Assembly (NCBI RefSeq): GCF_900100865.1
Contig: NZ_LT627734.1
Location: 1,178,001-1,242,000 of the forward strand
Direction of reading: 5' to 3'
Origin: Candidatus Aquiluna sp. UB-MaderosW2red
GTDB lineage: Bacteria; Actinomycetota; Actinomycetes; Actinomycetales; Microbacteriaceae
Length of the DNA: 64,000 bases
The notes beneath the pieces were generated by a model, which had not been told where the DNA came from, searched no databases, and saw only the letters and a program-made list of their open reading frames with translations. Numbering within the stretch: position 1 is the first letter of the stretch; each line of letters begins with the position of its first letter. The translations under genes were made by a program, and so were the position numbers. This document shows positions 19,655 to 29,342 of the stretch, in pieces.

Positions 19655-21726
19655 TTATTCTCTCCTTCAAAAAGCTTTGTGCCGGCCGCAACGACGGCTT
19701 CGGTGGTGATTCCAAACTCTTGATAAAGGGTTTGGTAGTCGGCAGATGCTCCGTAGTGATCAATCCCGATGCTGATACCGGCATCGCCGACAATTCCGCG
19801 CCAGCCAATAGTTAAGCCTGCTTCGATAGATACTCGAGCAGTGACCGACTTTGGTAGAACCTGATTTCTGTATTCAGTAGATTGCTCATCGAACCACTCA
19901 ACACAAGGCATTGAAACCACCCGCGTAGATATCCCCTGGGCCTCGAGTGTTTCCCGAGCGGCCACAGCGAATTGAACCTCACTGCCGGAAGCAACCAAAA
20001 TCAAATCGAGCTTCGGTTTTGACCCGTCGACTAGAACATAACCGCCCTTGGAAACCTCACTGGCTTGTGCATAGCCGTTTCCACGAGGAAGTACTGGAAG
20101 GTTCTGACGAGTCAAAATCATTCCCGCGGGTCCTGATTTGCGCCTGAGTACCTGCAACCAGGCGTGTGAGGTTTCATTGGCATCGGCCGGTCTGACTACC
20201 GCGAGATTTGGTATTGCTCGAAGGACAGTTAGGTGCTCAACGGGCTGATGGGTGGGGCCATCTTCGCCAAGAGCGACCGAGTCGTGAGTCCAGACGTAAA
20301 TTGCCGGGACTCCCATAAGCGCTGCCAAACGAACTGCTGGCCGCATGTAGTCCGAGAACACTAGAAATGTGCCGCCAAAAACCCTGGTGTGACCAGACAG
20401 GGTGATACCCGAAAGGATCGCGCCCATGGCGTGCTCGCGCACCCCAAAGTGCAAGATGCGCCCAGCGGCTTTGGGGGTCCAAGCCGAAACCTGATACTTG
20501 GATGGCACAAAAGATCCGCCATCTTCGATGGAGGTATTATTTGACTCCGCTAGATCGGCAGACCCGCCCCATAATTCGGGCATAATTTTGGCTATTGCAT
20601 TAATTACCTTGCCGGAAGCGGCTCGAGTGGCAATCTCAGTCCCAGGCTCAAACGCTGGCAAGACCGCTTCCAAGCCTTCCGGCAATTCATCCTTTAGGAG
20701 TCTTGCAAAGAGCTTGGCACCCTCGGGATTTGCCTCGCCCCAAGCGTCAAAGCTCTTCTGCCAATGAATTCTCTCCGCAGCGCCTTTTGCAACCAGCTTG
20801 CGGGTGTGTTCCAGCACTTGGGCAGAGACCTCGAAATTCTTTTCGGGGTCAAAGCCCAACGCAACCTTGAGTCCGGCGAGCTCTTCAGCCCCGAGCTTGG
20901 AACCGTGGATTTTTCCAGTGTTCTGTTTGGTAGGCGAAGGCCAGCCAATTATTGTGCGAAGTGTTATGAAGGTTGGCTGCTCAGTATTTGCCTTGGCTTT
21001 TTTTATTGCCTCAAAAAGGGCGTGAACGTCCTCTTGATAGGCTCCGTTGTTTCTCCAGTCAACCTCAATAGTTTCCCAACCGTAGGCGCGATAACGCATA
21101 GCCACATCCTCGGTGAAACTGATGTCCGTGTCGTCCTCAATGGAAATCTGATTTGCGTCATAAATAACCACTAGATTGCCCAGCCCCAAATGTCCGGCAA
21201 TAGAGGCAGCCTCGGCACTCACGCCCTCTTGCACATCCCCGTCTCCGGCAATCACATACACAAAATGGTCAAAGGGAGATGAACCGGCTGGTGTGTCGTT
21301 GTCAAAAAGTTCGCGCTCGAAGCGTTGCGACATTGCAAAACCCGTTGCGGATGCAATGCCTTGACCTAGCGGCCCCGTGGTGATTTCCACCCCGTGAGTG
21401 TGGCCAAATTCGGGATGGCCTGGAGTCTTGGAACCCCAAGTGCGAAGAGCTTCGATGTCGGCTTTCTCCAACCCAAAACCGCCCATGAAGAGCTGATTGT
21501 AGATTGTTAGTGAAGAGTGTCCTACAGAGAGGATGAAACGATCACGACCGGCCCATTGGTCATCCTTGGGATCGTGACGCATGACCTTCTGAAAGAGCAA
21601 ATAGGCAGCTGGTGCCAAGCTGATAGCAGTGCCGGGGTGTCCGTTACCCACTTTTTCTACGGCGTCTGCGGCTAGTACTTTTGCCGTTTTTACCGCCAGG
21701 TCATCGAGCTCATTCCATTCTAACAA
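19651..21726 (-). CDS. tkt: Transketolase
   Basis: It is the thiamine-diphosphate enzyme that moves two-carbon units in the pentose phosphate pathway. Motifs include GNGHPGTAISLAP, the ThDP-binding GDGDVQEG, and VWTHDSVALGEDGPTHQP. The open frame extends to 21828, but I place the start at TTG 21726: AAGGA (21735-21739) lies 8 bases upstream, and the resulting M-L-E-W-N-E-L-D matches the usual N-terminus, giving 691 residues. It is the first gene of the six-gene minus-strand operon. The 125-base gap to divergent ctaB holds the promoters for both; TATAGA (minus strand, 21813-21818) is a weak candidate -10. Confidence 0.96.
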   Translation of the reverse strand: MLEWNELDDLAVKTAKVLAADAVEKVGNGHPGTAISLAPAAYLLFQKVMRHDPKDDQWAGRDRFILSVGHSSLTIYNQLFMGGFGLEKADIEALRTWGSKTPGHPEFGHTHGVEITTGPLGQGIASATGFAMSQRFERELFDNDTPAGSSPFDHFVYVIAGDGDVQEGVSAEAASIAGHLGLGNLVVIYDANQISIEDDTDISFTEDVAMRYRAYGWETIEVDWRNNGAYQEDVHALFEAIKKAKANTEQPTFITLRTIIGWPSPTKQNTGKIHGSKLGAEELAGLKVALGFDPEKNFEVSAQVLEHTRKLVAKGAAERIHWQKSFDAWGEANPEGAKLFARLLKDELPEGLEAVLPAFEPGTEIATRAASGKVINAIAKIMPELWGGSADLAESNNTSIEDGGSFVPSKYQVSAWTPKAAGRILHFGVREHAMGAILSGITLSGHTRVFGGTFLVFSDYMRPAVRLAALMGVPAIYVWTHDSVALGEDGPTHQPVEHLTVLRAIPNLAVVRPADANETSHAWLQVLRRKSGPAGMILTRQNLPVLPRGNGYAQASEVSKGGYVLVDGSKPKLDLILVASGSEVQFAVAARETLEAQGISTRVVSMPCVEWFDEQSTEYRNQVLPKSVTARVSIEAGLTIGWRGIVGDAGISIGIDHYGASADYQTLYQEFGITTEAVVAAGTKLFEGENK

Positions 21727-21851
21727 TTGAGAATTCCTTACTTTTTTTGGTTTTTCAAAAGGGGGATTTAAGAGGCCACAGTGCCCCAAGCTTTGAGGGA
21801 AGTCTATACCTTGGGAAATTCTCAGCATCTGGGAGTTAGACTTATTTCACA

Positions 21852-22769
21852 ATGGCTCTAGACACTCAAACCCCGGCTCGCAGGAGCTTTCTAACCAAGC
21901 TGCGAGCTTATTTCGCGCTCACCAAGCCGAGGGTTATCGAGTTGCTGCTGATTGCGACCGTGCCAACCATGATTTTGGCAGCTCAAGGCATTCCATCTGT
22001 TTGGCTAGTACTGGCCACCCTGGTCGGGGGAGCACTCAGTGCTGGGAGCGCCAACTCCTTTAACTGCTACATCGATAGAGATATCGACAAGGTGATGAAT
22101 CGAACCAAAAAGCGACCCTTGGTGACTGGTGAGCTTACCGATAAGGAAGCTCTGCGGTTTGCTTGGGCGCTGGGGGTCATTTCAATAATCTGGCTCGCGG
22201 TGTTGGTAAATCCGCTCTCCGCAGTTCTTTCGCTGATTGCAATTTTGTTTTACGTGTTCGTTTACACGCTCGGCTTAAAGCGCCGCACGCCGCAGAACAT
22301 AGTTTGGGGAGGAGCGGCGGGCGCTGTTCCAGTTCTAATCGGCTGGGCCGCAGTGACCAATGAAATTTCCCCGGCTGCCTGGGTGCTTTTTTTCATTATT
22401 TTCTTGTGGACTCCGCCGCACTACTGGCCACTGTCCATGAGGTACCTAGAGGATTATAAAAAAGCAGGAGTGCCGATGCTCCCCGTTGTGGCAAAAAATG
22501 AGCTGGTAGGCCGCCAAATCATTCTCTACGCCTGGGCCTATTTGGCTGCCACCTTGCTACTGATCCCGGTGGCAAACATGGGATTGATTTACTCGATCAC
22601 AGCGGTTGTCGCGGGCACCTGGTTTACCTGGGAGTCACACAAGCTCTACAACGAAGCAAGGGTTCGAATTCCCCAGAACCCGATGCGGCTATTTCACGGA
22701 TCGATAACACATTTAACGCTGCTATTTCTAGCGATTGCGATTGATCCGCTTTTGTACTTCAGCTTCTAA
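21852..22769 (+). CDS. ctaB: Protohaem IX farnesyltransferase (haem O synthase)
   Basis: It attaches a farnesyl group to haem b to give haem O, the precursor of haem A in aa3-type cytochrome oxidase. It is a membrane UbiA-type prenyltransferase of 305 residues with about nine hydrophobic segments. The first prenyl-diphosphate motif is [20 protein letters not shown] and the second region is [18 protein letters not shown] at 21837-21842, 9 bases ahead of the ATG, may be its -10, leaving almost no leader. It is divergent from tkt and its stop overlaps the convergent photolyase by 4 bases. ctaA, the next pathway enzyme, is encoded just beyond. Confidence 0.96.
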   Translation: MALDTQTPARRSFLTKLRAYFALTKPRVIELLLIATVPTMILAAQGIPSVWLVLATLVGGALSAGSANSFNCYIDRDIDKVMNRTKKRPLVTGELTDKEALRFAWALGVISIIWLAVLVNPLSAVLSLIAILFYVFVYTLGLKRRTPQNIVWGGAAGAVPVLIGWAAVTNEISPAAWVLFFIIFLWTPPHYWPLSMRYLEDYKKAGVPMLPVVAKNELVGRQIILYAWAYLAATLLLIPVANMGLIYSITAVVAGTWFTWESHKLYNEARVRIPQNPMRLFHGSITHLTLLFLAIAIDPLLYFSF

Positions 22770-24133
22770 TTCCTAACCTTTATTTCCTCTAGCCTCGCCA
22801 GAGACTCGTTGCGCTCAGTTGCGTGATCAAGAATCGGGGCCGGGTAGCCTTGCGCCAAACCGTCGATTAAAAGCCAGGGTTCGTGAACCTGGCCGCCAGA
22901 GATGTGCTCGAGCTCATGGACGAACCTCCGAACGTAATCTCCGTTGGGGTCAAATTTTTTACCCTGCAAAATCGGATTAAAAACCCGGTAATAAGGGGAT
23001 GCGTCCGTTCCGGAACCTGCCGTCCACTGCCAACCGTGAGCATTTGAAGCTGGATCGAAGTCGGTCAAGTGTTTTTCAAACCAATCGGCCCCAACTTGCC
23101 ATTCAAAATGAAGGTCCTTGACCAAGAAGCTAGCGACCATCATGCGAGCCCGATTGTGCATCCAACCCGTGGTAACAAGCTGACGCATTGCGGCATCTAC
23201 CGCTGGGAAACCCGTTCTACCTTGCTGCCAGGCCTCCAATAGTGCTGCGTCTTTGATTGGGTCGCTATAACGCATTTTTGCGAACCTGGGTTCGTAATAC
23301 TCCGACTCGGTTTCCGGGTTGTGAAATAAGACGTCCGCGTAGAATTCTCGCCAAGCAATTTCTTTTCTAAAAACTTCCTCACCCTCAGAGTTTCCCAACT
23401 GGGCCAATAGGGTGCGCGGATGAATTTCCCCATGAGCTAGCGCGTGTGATAGCTGGGAGGTGCCCGCCAGGTCCATTCGATTGCGAGCCTGCGAGTAATC
23501 AGCGAGTGCTCTTTTTTGGAATCGGGCGAAGGTCCTTTTCGCAAATTCCTCGCCGGCTTTTACCTCGAAAGGGCTCTGGCTTATAGGGAGAGAAAAGTCA
23601 AAGCTTTCGGGCACCTTGGCCCAATTCACACTCTGCACATCCAATGCAAAGGGCCTAAAGTCAAGCTCCAAAAGCCAGCGTTTATAAAACGGTGAATAAA
23701 CCCGGACGTTAGTGCCATCGTCTTTGCGAACGCTGCCCGGGACAACGGCGTAATTGCTGCCCACTAGCTCTAGCTCAATTCCGATTTTGGCAAGTTCCTT
23801 TGAGACCGAAACCTGCTCGGCAATACCTTTTTTATTAAAGGACTCGGTTGCGACCACCGAGGTCACCCCCAGGGTCTTGGCAATGCTCGCCATTGACTCC
23901 AAAGGGTCCTTATCAAACACCGAAACAAGATCCTGAAGATCGAGGCGGAGAGAAGAAACTGATGCAAAAACTGAGTGCTGACGAAGCGGTGACAGGTCGT
24001 GGTAGTCATTCGGCAAGAAAAACAACGGAAATAAGGAATTATCTAAATCGCTGTGGGCGAGGGCGGCAGCGTGAGTGAGAGCCTGGTTGTCCTGAAGCCT
24101 CAGATCCTTGCGAAACCAGAAGGCCCTAGACAT
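22766..24133 (-). CDS. phrB: Deoxyribodipyrimidine photolyase
   Basis: It uses blue or near-UV light to split cyclobutane pyrimidine dimers in DNA. The N-terminal photolyase domain begins [13 protein letters not shown], and the C-terminal FAD domain has [19 protein letters not shown] and [14 protein letters not shown] place the start at ATG 24133 (455 residues); the frame is open further but that part lies in ctaA. It overlaps the end of ctaA by 8 bases and is probably co-transcribed with it. A cryptochrome function cannot be excluded from sequence, but the intact repair-type FAD motifs favour photolyase. It fits a life in sunlit water, together with uvrABC. Confidence 0.93.
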   Translation of the reverse strand: MSRAFWFRKDLRLQDNQALTHAAALAHSDLDNSLFPLFFLPNDYHDLSPLRQHSVFASVSSLRLDLQDLVSVFDKDPLESMASIAKTLGVTSVVATESFNKKGIAEQVSVSKELAKIGIELELVGSNYAVVPGSVRKDDGTNVRVYSPFYKRWLLELDFRPFALDVQSVNWAKVPESFDFSLPISQSPFEVKAGEEFAKRTFARFQKRALADYSQARNRMDLAGTSQLSHALAHGEIHPRTLLAQLGNSEGEEVFRKEIAWREFYADVLFHNPETESEYYEPRFAKMRYSDPIKDAALLEAWQQGRTGFPAVDAAMRQLVTTGWMHNRARMMVASFLVKDLHFEWQVGADWFEKHLTDFDPASNAHGWQWTAGSGTDASPYYRVFNPILQGKKFDPNGDYVRRFVHELEHISGGQVHEPWLLIDGLAQGYPAPILDHATERNESLARLEEIKVRN

Positions 24134-25193
24134 TATTTTTTTGGCGCATAAAAAGTAGCTGAAAAATAACCAGTGCTGCCAGAACGGACGCACCGAGCAT
24201 GTGAATGCCAACTAACAACGCGGGCACACCGAGCCTGGCTTGAATAATGCCGACAACAGCTTGACATATTGTGACCAAAAACAAAATGAATAGGACTCTG
24301 GTCGGCAGGTCACCGAAGAGCCTCTTGGAAAGCCTGAGCTGAAAAAATAATTGCACGGCAATCAAAGCCAGCATTAGGTATCCCGGGTAGCTGTGGAAGT
24401 GTTGCCAAATCTCGATACTGAAGCCATTTCTTGGCGTGTTGAGATCTCCAGCGTGCGGGCCAGCTCCGGTGACGATGATTCCCGCCAATATAGAGGCCAG
24501 CGAGACAAAAACCGTCGGCCAAGCTAATGCCCTGGACACTGGAGAGACCGGCCGAATTGGTTTGGGTAGTGCTCGGAACACCAGGACCGCTGCTATGGCA
24601 ATCAAGAACATAGAAACCAAAAAGTGAGCTCCCACAATCCAGGAGTTCAATCCTGTTAGCACCGTGATTCCGCCAAGAACCGCCTGCACAATGACGCCCA
24701 GTCCAAGTGCAAAAGCGGGCACCACAATGCCGGATCTCTTTGTCTCTCGAACTCTTAGTACTAAGAGAATTCCGAAAAGGGTCATCGCTGGAAAAGAGAT
24801 TGCTATCCCGACAAAAATGTGGTCCGCAATCAAAAACAAGACCATAGCGATCGCAGAGGAGAAGAAACCAACTATTGGAAGGCTCAGCCTTCTAATGTTG
24901 CCGTGGACCCTTATTGCAACGGCAAAGGTTAAAATTGCGATTATCAAAAGAACAAACGTGAGCAATCGGTTACCGAATTCGATGATGCCGTGAAAACCCA
25001 TTTCCGGAGTAGTGGTGAGTGATTCATCGGTGCACATCGGCCAGGTCGGGCACCCGAGACCAGAACCGGTGAGCCTGACGGCGCCTCCGGTTACCACAAT
25101 GAGAATCTGAGTCGCCAGAGAAAGCCAAACATAAAGCCGCAACCTCGACTTGGAGGCAAGCCCATTGAGCCAAATGGATTTAATAATCCGCAC
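24126..25193 (-). CDS. ctaA: Haem A synthase (CtaA/Cox15)
   Basis: It oxidises haem O to haem A in the membrane for cytochrome aa3. The 355-residue protein has about eight membrane segments. The conserved VTGGAVRLTGSGLGC segment, with a second cysteine in PTWPMC, lies near residues 35-55, followed by the IEFGNRLL motif of the haem-ligand helix. The start is GTG 25193 with AAAGG upstream. It is divergent from sufB across a 148-base region with two palindromes, and overlaps phrB at its 3' end. ctaB, which makes its substrate, lies just past phrB. Confidence 0.94.
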   Translation of the reverse strand: MRIIKSIWLNGLASKSRLRLYVWLSLATQILIVVTGGAVRLTGSGLGCPTWPMCTDESLTTTPEMGFHGIIEFGNRLLTFVLLIIAILTFAVAIRVHGNIRRLSLPIVGFFSSAIAMVLFLIADHIFVGIAISFPAMTLFGILLVLRVRETKRSGIVVPAFALGLGVIVQAVLGGITVLTGLNSWIVGAHFLVSMFLIAIAAVLVFRALPKPIRPVSPVSRALAWPTVFVSLASILAGIIVTGAGPHAGDLNTPRNGFSIEIWQHFHSYPGYLMLALIAVQLFFQLRLSKRLFGDLPTRVLFILFLVTICQAVVGIIQARLGVPALLVGIHMLGASVLAALVIFQLLFMRQKNNV

Positions 25194-25201
25194 CGCGCAC
25201 C

Positions 25202-25222
25202 TTTACTTAGGCAACCCTAAGT
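25202..25222. promoter_or_regulatory. Palindrome resembling a DtxR/IdeR iron box
   Basis: ACTTAGG (25205-25211) and CCTAAGT (25216-25222) form a perfect 7-bp inverted repeat with a CAAC spacer. Read as a 19-mer from 25202, the sequence matches 14 of 19 positions of the IdeR/DtxR consensus TTAGGTTAGGCTAACCTAA, although the two symmetry centres differ by about 2.5 bases. It covers the leader of ctaA and lies 120 bases ahead of sufB, both linked to iron cofactors. Binding is an inference. Confidence 0.45.
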
Positions 25223-25240
25223 CCTTCATTTTAGCATTAG

Positions 25241-25256
25241 CGTCTATCGTTAGACG
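25241..25256. promoter_or_regulatory. Second palindrome between ctaA and sufB
   Basis: CGTCTA (25241-25246) and TAGACG (25251-25256) form a perfect 6-bp inverted repeat around TCGT. It lies 19 bases beyond the iron-box-like palindrome and could be an operator for the suf operon; no known consensus is recognised. Confidence 0.35.
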
Positions 25257-25341
25257 GTCTTAACTTTAATTCTCTCACGAGTTCTTTAGAGGAATAACGA
25301 GCTGAGCTGAGAGTTGTATCTAAAGAAAGCAGGAGGCACTA

Positions 25342-26760
25342 ATGTCAGAAAAAATCATAGATCGCCCCGAACTTGACGAGCTAGGTAACTACGAGTTTGG
25401 ATGGTCTGATAAAGACGATAAGGGTGCGTCAGCGCGCCGAGGTATCAGTGAAGAAGTAGTTCGCGATATTTCCGGGCTCAAGAATGAGCCGCAGTGGATG
25501 CTTGACATCCGCCTCAAGGGATATGAGTATTTCCTCAGAAAGCCAATGCCAACCTTTGGCAGCGATCTCTCCGGTATTCACTTTGACAACATTAAGTATT
25601 TCGTTCGGTCGACTGAGAAGCAGGCTCAAAGCTGGGAAGACCTGCCAGAGGATATCCGGAACACCTATGAGCGTCTAGGCATCCCAGACGCCGAGCGTCA
25701 GAGACTTGTTGGCGGAGTTGCAGCACAATATGAATCCGAAGTTGTCTACCACCAGATTCGTGAGGACCTAGAAGAGCAGGGAGTCCTATTCTTGGACACC
25801 GACACTGCCCTAAGAACTCACCCGGAGCTATTTGCAGAGTACTTCGGTACCGTAATTCCAGCTGGAGACAATAAGTTTGCTGCTCTGAACACCTCGGTGT
25901 GGTCGGGTGGCTCCTTTGTTTATGTACCCAAGGGCGTTCACGTTGAAATCCCGCTGCAGGCCTATTTCCGAATTAACACTGAGAACATGGGCCAGTTTGA
26001 GCGCACGCTGATTATTGCGGATGAAGATTCCTACGTGCACTACATCGAGGGCTGTACCGCTCCGATTTATCAATCTGATTCCCTTCACTCCGCTGTTGTT
26101 GAAATCATCGTCAAGAAAAACGCGAGAGTTCGCTACACCACCATTCAGAACTGGTCCAACAACGTCTACAACTTGGTCACCAAGCGAGCAATTGCTCACG
26201 AGGGTGCCACCATGGAGTGGATCGATGGCAACATCGGTTCGAAGGTCACAATGAAGTACCCGAGCGTAATTTTGGCCGGCGAGCACGCTCGCGGTGAGAC
26301 TCTCTCGGTTGCATTCGCAGGTGAAGGTCAGCACCAAGACGCCGGAGCCAAAATGATTCACTTGGCCCCTTACACCACCAGCTCCATTGTCTCCAAGTCA
26401 ATCGCTCGCGGTGGCGGAAGAACCTCTTACCGAGGTGAGATTCGCGTGAACCCGGGCGCCCACCACTCGGCAAACACGGTTCGCTGTGATGCCTTATTGG
26501 TAGACACCATATCTCGCTCTGACACTTATCCATCGAACGACATTCGTGAGGACGACGTGTCGATGGGTCACGAGGCCACCGTTTCACAAATCAGCGCGGA
26601 GCAGCTTTTCTACCTGCAGTCAAGAGGTATGAAAGAGGACGAGGCTATGGCGATGATTGTGCGCGGCTTTATTGAGCCGATCGCGAAAGAACTTCCTATG
26701 GAATATGCGCTAGAGCTAAACAAGCTAATCGAAATGCAAATGGAAGGTGCGGTGGGTTAG
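25342..26760 (+). CDS. sufB: Fe-S cluster assembly protein SufB
   Basis: SufB is the scaffold subunit of the SufBCD complex on which Fe-S clusters are built. The 472 residues show the family's beta-helix core and conserved segments SGGSFVYVPKGVHVEIPLQ, YVHYIEGCTAP with a cysteine, and EATVSQISAEQLFYL. AGGAGG (25331-25336) lies 5 bases before the ATG, the strongest Shine-Dalgarno sequence in this part. It is the first gene of sufB-sufD-Rieske-sufC-sufT; no sufR repressor gene precedes it. Confidence 0.97.
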   Translation: MSEKIIDRPELDELGNYEFGWSDKDDKGASARRGISEEVVRDISGLKNEPQWMLDIRLKGYEYFLRKPMPTFGSDLSGIHFDNIKYFVRSTEKQAQSWEDLPEDIRNTYERLGIPDAERQRLVGGVAAQYESEVVYHQIREDLEEQGVLFLDTDTALRTHPELFAEYFGTVIPAGDNKFAALNTSVWSGGSFVYVPKGVHVEIPLQAYFRINTENMGQFERTLIIADEDSYVHYIEGCTAPIYQSDSLHSAVVEIIVKKNARVRYTTIQNWSNNVYNLVTKRAIAHEGATMEWIDGNIGSKVTMKYPSVILAGEHARGETLSVAFAGEGQHQDAGAKMIHLAPYTTSSIVSKSIARGGGRTSYRGEIRVNPGAHHSANTVRCDALLVDTISRSDTYPSNDIREDDVSMGHEATVSQISAEQLFYLQSRGMKEDEAMAMIVRGFIEPIAKELPMEYALELNKLIEMQMEGAVG

Positions 26761-26763
26761 TCG

Positions 26764-27918
26764 ATGGCACAGCACGGTATCCAGGAACATAGCCACGGCA
26801 TTCCCATCCAAACCAGGTCTCAGAGACCGCAATCAACCTCAGTTTCAGACTTTCCTGAAGTTTCCAAACTTCAGGAAATCTGGCGCTACATCCCTCAGGA
26901 CTTACTTCGCGGTCTAGACCAAGAGGTAATGGGGGAGCTATCAGAGGCTGAGATTGAAATCAGTTTGGCTGAGGGAGTCACTAGCCGATATGTCGATTCA
27001 ACCGATGAATTAGTCGGCAAAGCCGGTATCCCAGAAGATAGAGTTGCGGCCGCGGCTTGGACGAACGCCTCAAAGACGCTAATTATCGAGATCCCGGCCG
27101 AAGCGGAAATTCAAGGCCCAAGTTTTATCAGAATCGATCCAAAGTCTCAGGATGCCAAAGCGGTCCATATCGTTATTTCAGCAGGACGTCACAGTTCAGC
27201 GACTATTGTTTTGGATCATTCGGGTCTGGGTGTACTGGGTGAAAATGTCGAGATTTTGGCAGGGGATTCCTCGAACCTAAACGTCATCACGATTCAAGAG
27301 TGGGACAAGGGCTCGAGCCACGTCTCAAGCCAGTTCGCAAAACTTGGCCGTGACGCCAAGCTCAAGCACGTTGTGGTTTCGCTGGGTGGCGACTTGGTTC
27401 GTATCACTCCGGCGGTCTCGCTGAGTTCACCGGGCGCTGAAATCAACATGTTCGGTGTTTATTTAGCTGATTCTGGAAACTATTTTGAGCACCGGCCATT
27501 TGTTGACCACATTGCCGAGAACTGCGTCTCTAATGTTGCCTATAAGGGAGCCTTGCAGGGCAGGGGAGCTCACACGGTTTGGGTCGGTGATGTGCTGATT
27601 CGTGAAACAGCAGAAGGCACCAGCACCTACGAGCTAAACCGCAACTTATTGCTGACCGATGGAGCAAGGGCAGATTCTGTGCCAAATCTCGAGATTGAAA
27701 CGGGCAAGATCATTGGGGCTGGCCACGCAAGTGCATCTGGTCGATTCGATGATGAGCAGCTGTTTTATTTGCAGGCTCGCGGAATCTCAGAGCACGAGGC
27801 AAGAAGACTCGTGGTTCGAGGCTTCCTTCACGAAATCATCCAAAAGGTTGGGGTCGAGGAAATCGAAAATCGCCTGATGGCCGCGGTTGAGCAAGAGCTA
27901 GAAAAGGTGCGTTCCTAA
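26764..27918 (+). CDS. sufD: Fe-S cluster assembly protein SufD
   Basis: SufD pairs with SufB and, with SufC, forms the assembly complex; the family is linked to iron entry and complex stability. The 384 residues share the beta-helix core with SufB, and the end carries the FDDEQLFYLQARGISEHEARRL motif region typical of SufB/SufD C-termini. The ATG lies 3 bases after the sufB stop. The next gene starts at the base after its stop. Confidence 0.95.
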   Translation: MAQHGIQEHSHGIPIQTRSQRPQSTSVSDFPEVSKLQEIWRYIPQDLLRGLDQEVMGELSEAEIEISLAEGVTSRYVDSTDELVGKAGIPEDRVAAAAWTNASKTLIIEIPAEAEIQGPSFIRIDPKSQDAKAVHIVISAGRHSSATIVLDHSGLGVLGENVEILAGDSSNLNVITIQEWDKGSSHVSSQFAKLGRDAKLKHVVVSLGGDLVRITPAVSLSSPGAEINMFGVYLADSGNYFEHRPFVDHIAENCVSNVAYKGALQGRGAHTVWVGDVLIRETAEGTSTYELNRNLLLTDGARADSVPNLEIETGKIIGAGHASASGRFDDEQLFYLQARGISEHEARRLVVRGFLHEIIQKVGVEEIENRLMAAVEQELEKVRS

Positions 27919-28227
27919 TTGGCAACCAGAATTTGTTCGCTTGATGACCTCAAGCCGGGAAAAGCTATCCGTGTGAAAATCGGAGAGGCGACAATAGCCG
28001 TTGTCCGGGAGCCCTCGGGCACGGTCAAGGCCTTAGACGATAAATGCTCGCACGGTGAGATTTCGCTCAGTGAGGGTTTTGTCGAAGACGGTGCAATCGA
28101 GTGCTGGGCACACGGCGCGAAGTTTGACCTGAACACGGGCAAACCTCTCAGTCTGCCGGCTTACGAGCCGGTAGCGGTTTACGAAGTGCTGATAGACAAC
28201 AACGACATCTTCATCGAATACGAATAA
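27919..28227 (+). CDS. Rieske-type [2Fe-2S] ferredoxin of the suf operon
   Basis: This 102-residue soluble protein has a complete Rieske cluster motif: C-S-H (in DDKCSHGEIS) and C-W-A-H (in ECWAHGAKFD), the arrangement CxH...CxxH that holds a [2Fe-2S] centre with two Cys and two His. It resembles small ferredoxins of dioxygenase systems or NirD. The TTG start abuts the sufD stop, and sufC follows after 19 bases, so it belongs to the operon. Such genes are usual in actinobacterial suf operons, where electron supply to cluster assembly is the common suggestion but not shown here. Confidence 0.92.
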   Translation: MATRICSLDDLKPGKAIRVKIGEATIAVVREPSGTVKALDDKCSHGEISLSEGFVEDGAIECWAHGAKFDLNTGKPLSLPAYEPVAVYEVLIDNNDIFIEYE

Positions 28228-28246
28228 GAATTTAGAAAAGGAAATC

Positions 28247-29005
28247 ATGGCAATTCTAGAAATTAAGAACCTTCACGTTTCAGTCACAACCGAGCAAGGC
28301 CCGAAGGAGATTCTCCGCGGGGTAGACCTGATAATTAGATCTGGTGAAACGCACGCCATCATGGGGCCAAATGGCTCCGGCAAGTCAACCCTCGCGTATT
28401 CCATCGCTGGTCACCCGAAGTACGAAGTCACACAGGGGGAGATTCTCCTGGATGGCGAAAACGTTTTGGAGATGAGCGTTGACGAGCGTGCTCGCGCCGG
28501 TGTGTTCTTAGCAATGCAGTACCCGGTAGAAGTACCAGGAGTATCAGTTTCGAATTTCCTCCGCACCGCCAAAACTGCGATTTCAGGAGAAGCCCCTGCA
28601 CTGCGACAGTGGGTGGGGGACCTAAAGACCGCGATGAAGAACCTGAAGATGGACTCCGATTTCACCGAGCGCAACGTGAATGAGGGATTCTCTGGTGGAG
28701 AGAAGAAGCGTCACGAAATTCTTCAGCTTGAACTTCTAAAGCCAAAGATTGCAGTTTTAGATGAGACAGACTCGGGCCTTGATGTTGATGCACTCAAGAC
28801 AGTTGCCGAGGGAGTAAATCGCGCCAAAGAAAGCAACGACCTGGGAGTTCTTTTGATCACTCACTACACCAGAATCCTCAACTACATCAAGCCGGACTTC
28901 GTTCACGTTTTTGTAGCCGGCAAGATTGCGGAGCAGGGTGGCGCAGAATTAGCTGACCGCCTAGAGGCCGAGGGCTACGACCGCTACCTTAAGGAAGATG
29001 CATGA
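28247..29005 (+). CDS. sufC: Fe-S cluster assembly ATPase SufC
   Basis: SufC is the ABC-type ATPase that drives SufBD. The 252 residues contain Walker A GPNGSGKST near 40-48, the Q-loop around MQYPVEVPG, the SGGEKKR signature and the Walker B/DETDSGLD segment with the family's modified D-loop. AAAGGA lies just upstream of the ATG. Its TGA overlaps the sufT start by four bases (ATGA). Confidence 0.97.
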   Translation: MAILEIKNLHVSVTTEQGPKEILRGVDLIIRSGETHAIMGPNGSGKSTLAYSIAGHPKYEVTQGEILLDGENVLEMSVDERARAGVFLAMQYPVEVPGVSVSNFLRTAKTAISGEAPALRQWVGDLKTAMKNLKMDSDFTERNVNEGFSGGEKKRHEILQLELLKPKIAVLDETDSGLDVDALKTVAEGVNRAKESNDLGVLLITHYTRILNYIKPDFVHVFVAGKIAEQGGAELADRLEAEGYDRYLKEDA

Positions 29006-29334
29006 CTGAACCGATTGAGCTAGGCCCAGAAAAATACGATCTGGTAATTGAGGCGATGAAGAATATCATTGACCCCGAGATTGGTATAAACATAGTTGAC
29101 CTCGGGTTGGTCTATGGCCTCCAGGAATCTGAAGACGGCTCTCTTTTGATCAACATGACACTGACCTCGGCTGGTTGCCCTCTTCAGGAAGTTATCGAGG
29201 AGCAAACCGCCGACTCACTGGACGGTGTTGTAGAGGCCTTCAGGATCAATTGGATTTGGATGCCACCATGGGGTCCGGAGCACATCACAGACGATGGCAA
29301 AGAAATGATGCGAGCAATTGGCTTCTCAATCTAA
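29002..29334 (+). CDS. sufT: SufT / MIP18-family (DUF59) metal-sulfur cluster assembly factor
   Basis: A 110-residue DUF59 protein that helps mature Fe-S proteins, probably in cluster transfer. The core IDPEIGINIVDLGLVYGL lies near residues 20-37, followed by the conserved cysteine in TSAGCPLQ. It is the last gene of the suf operon and is translationally coupled to sufC. In many actinobacteria sufS and sufU stand between sufC and this gene; here neither is present. A bidirectional terminator follows. Confidence 0.93.
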   Translation: MTEPIELGPEKYDLVIEAMKNIIDPEIGINIVDLGLVYGLQESEDGSLLINMTLTSAGCPLQEVIEEQTADSLDGVVEAFRINWIWMPPWGPEHITDDGKEMMRAIGFSI

Positions 29335-29342
29335 GCATTAAA

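Noticed and set aside
21727-21828. N-terminal extension of transketolase
   Set aside because: The extra residues do not match the family, and the TTG at 21726 has a good Shine-Dalgarno sequence.
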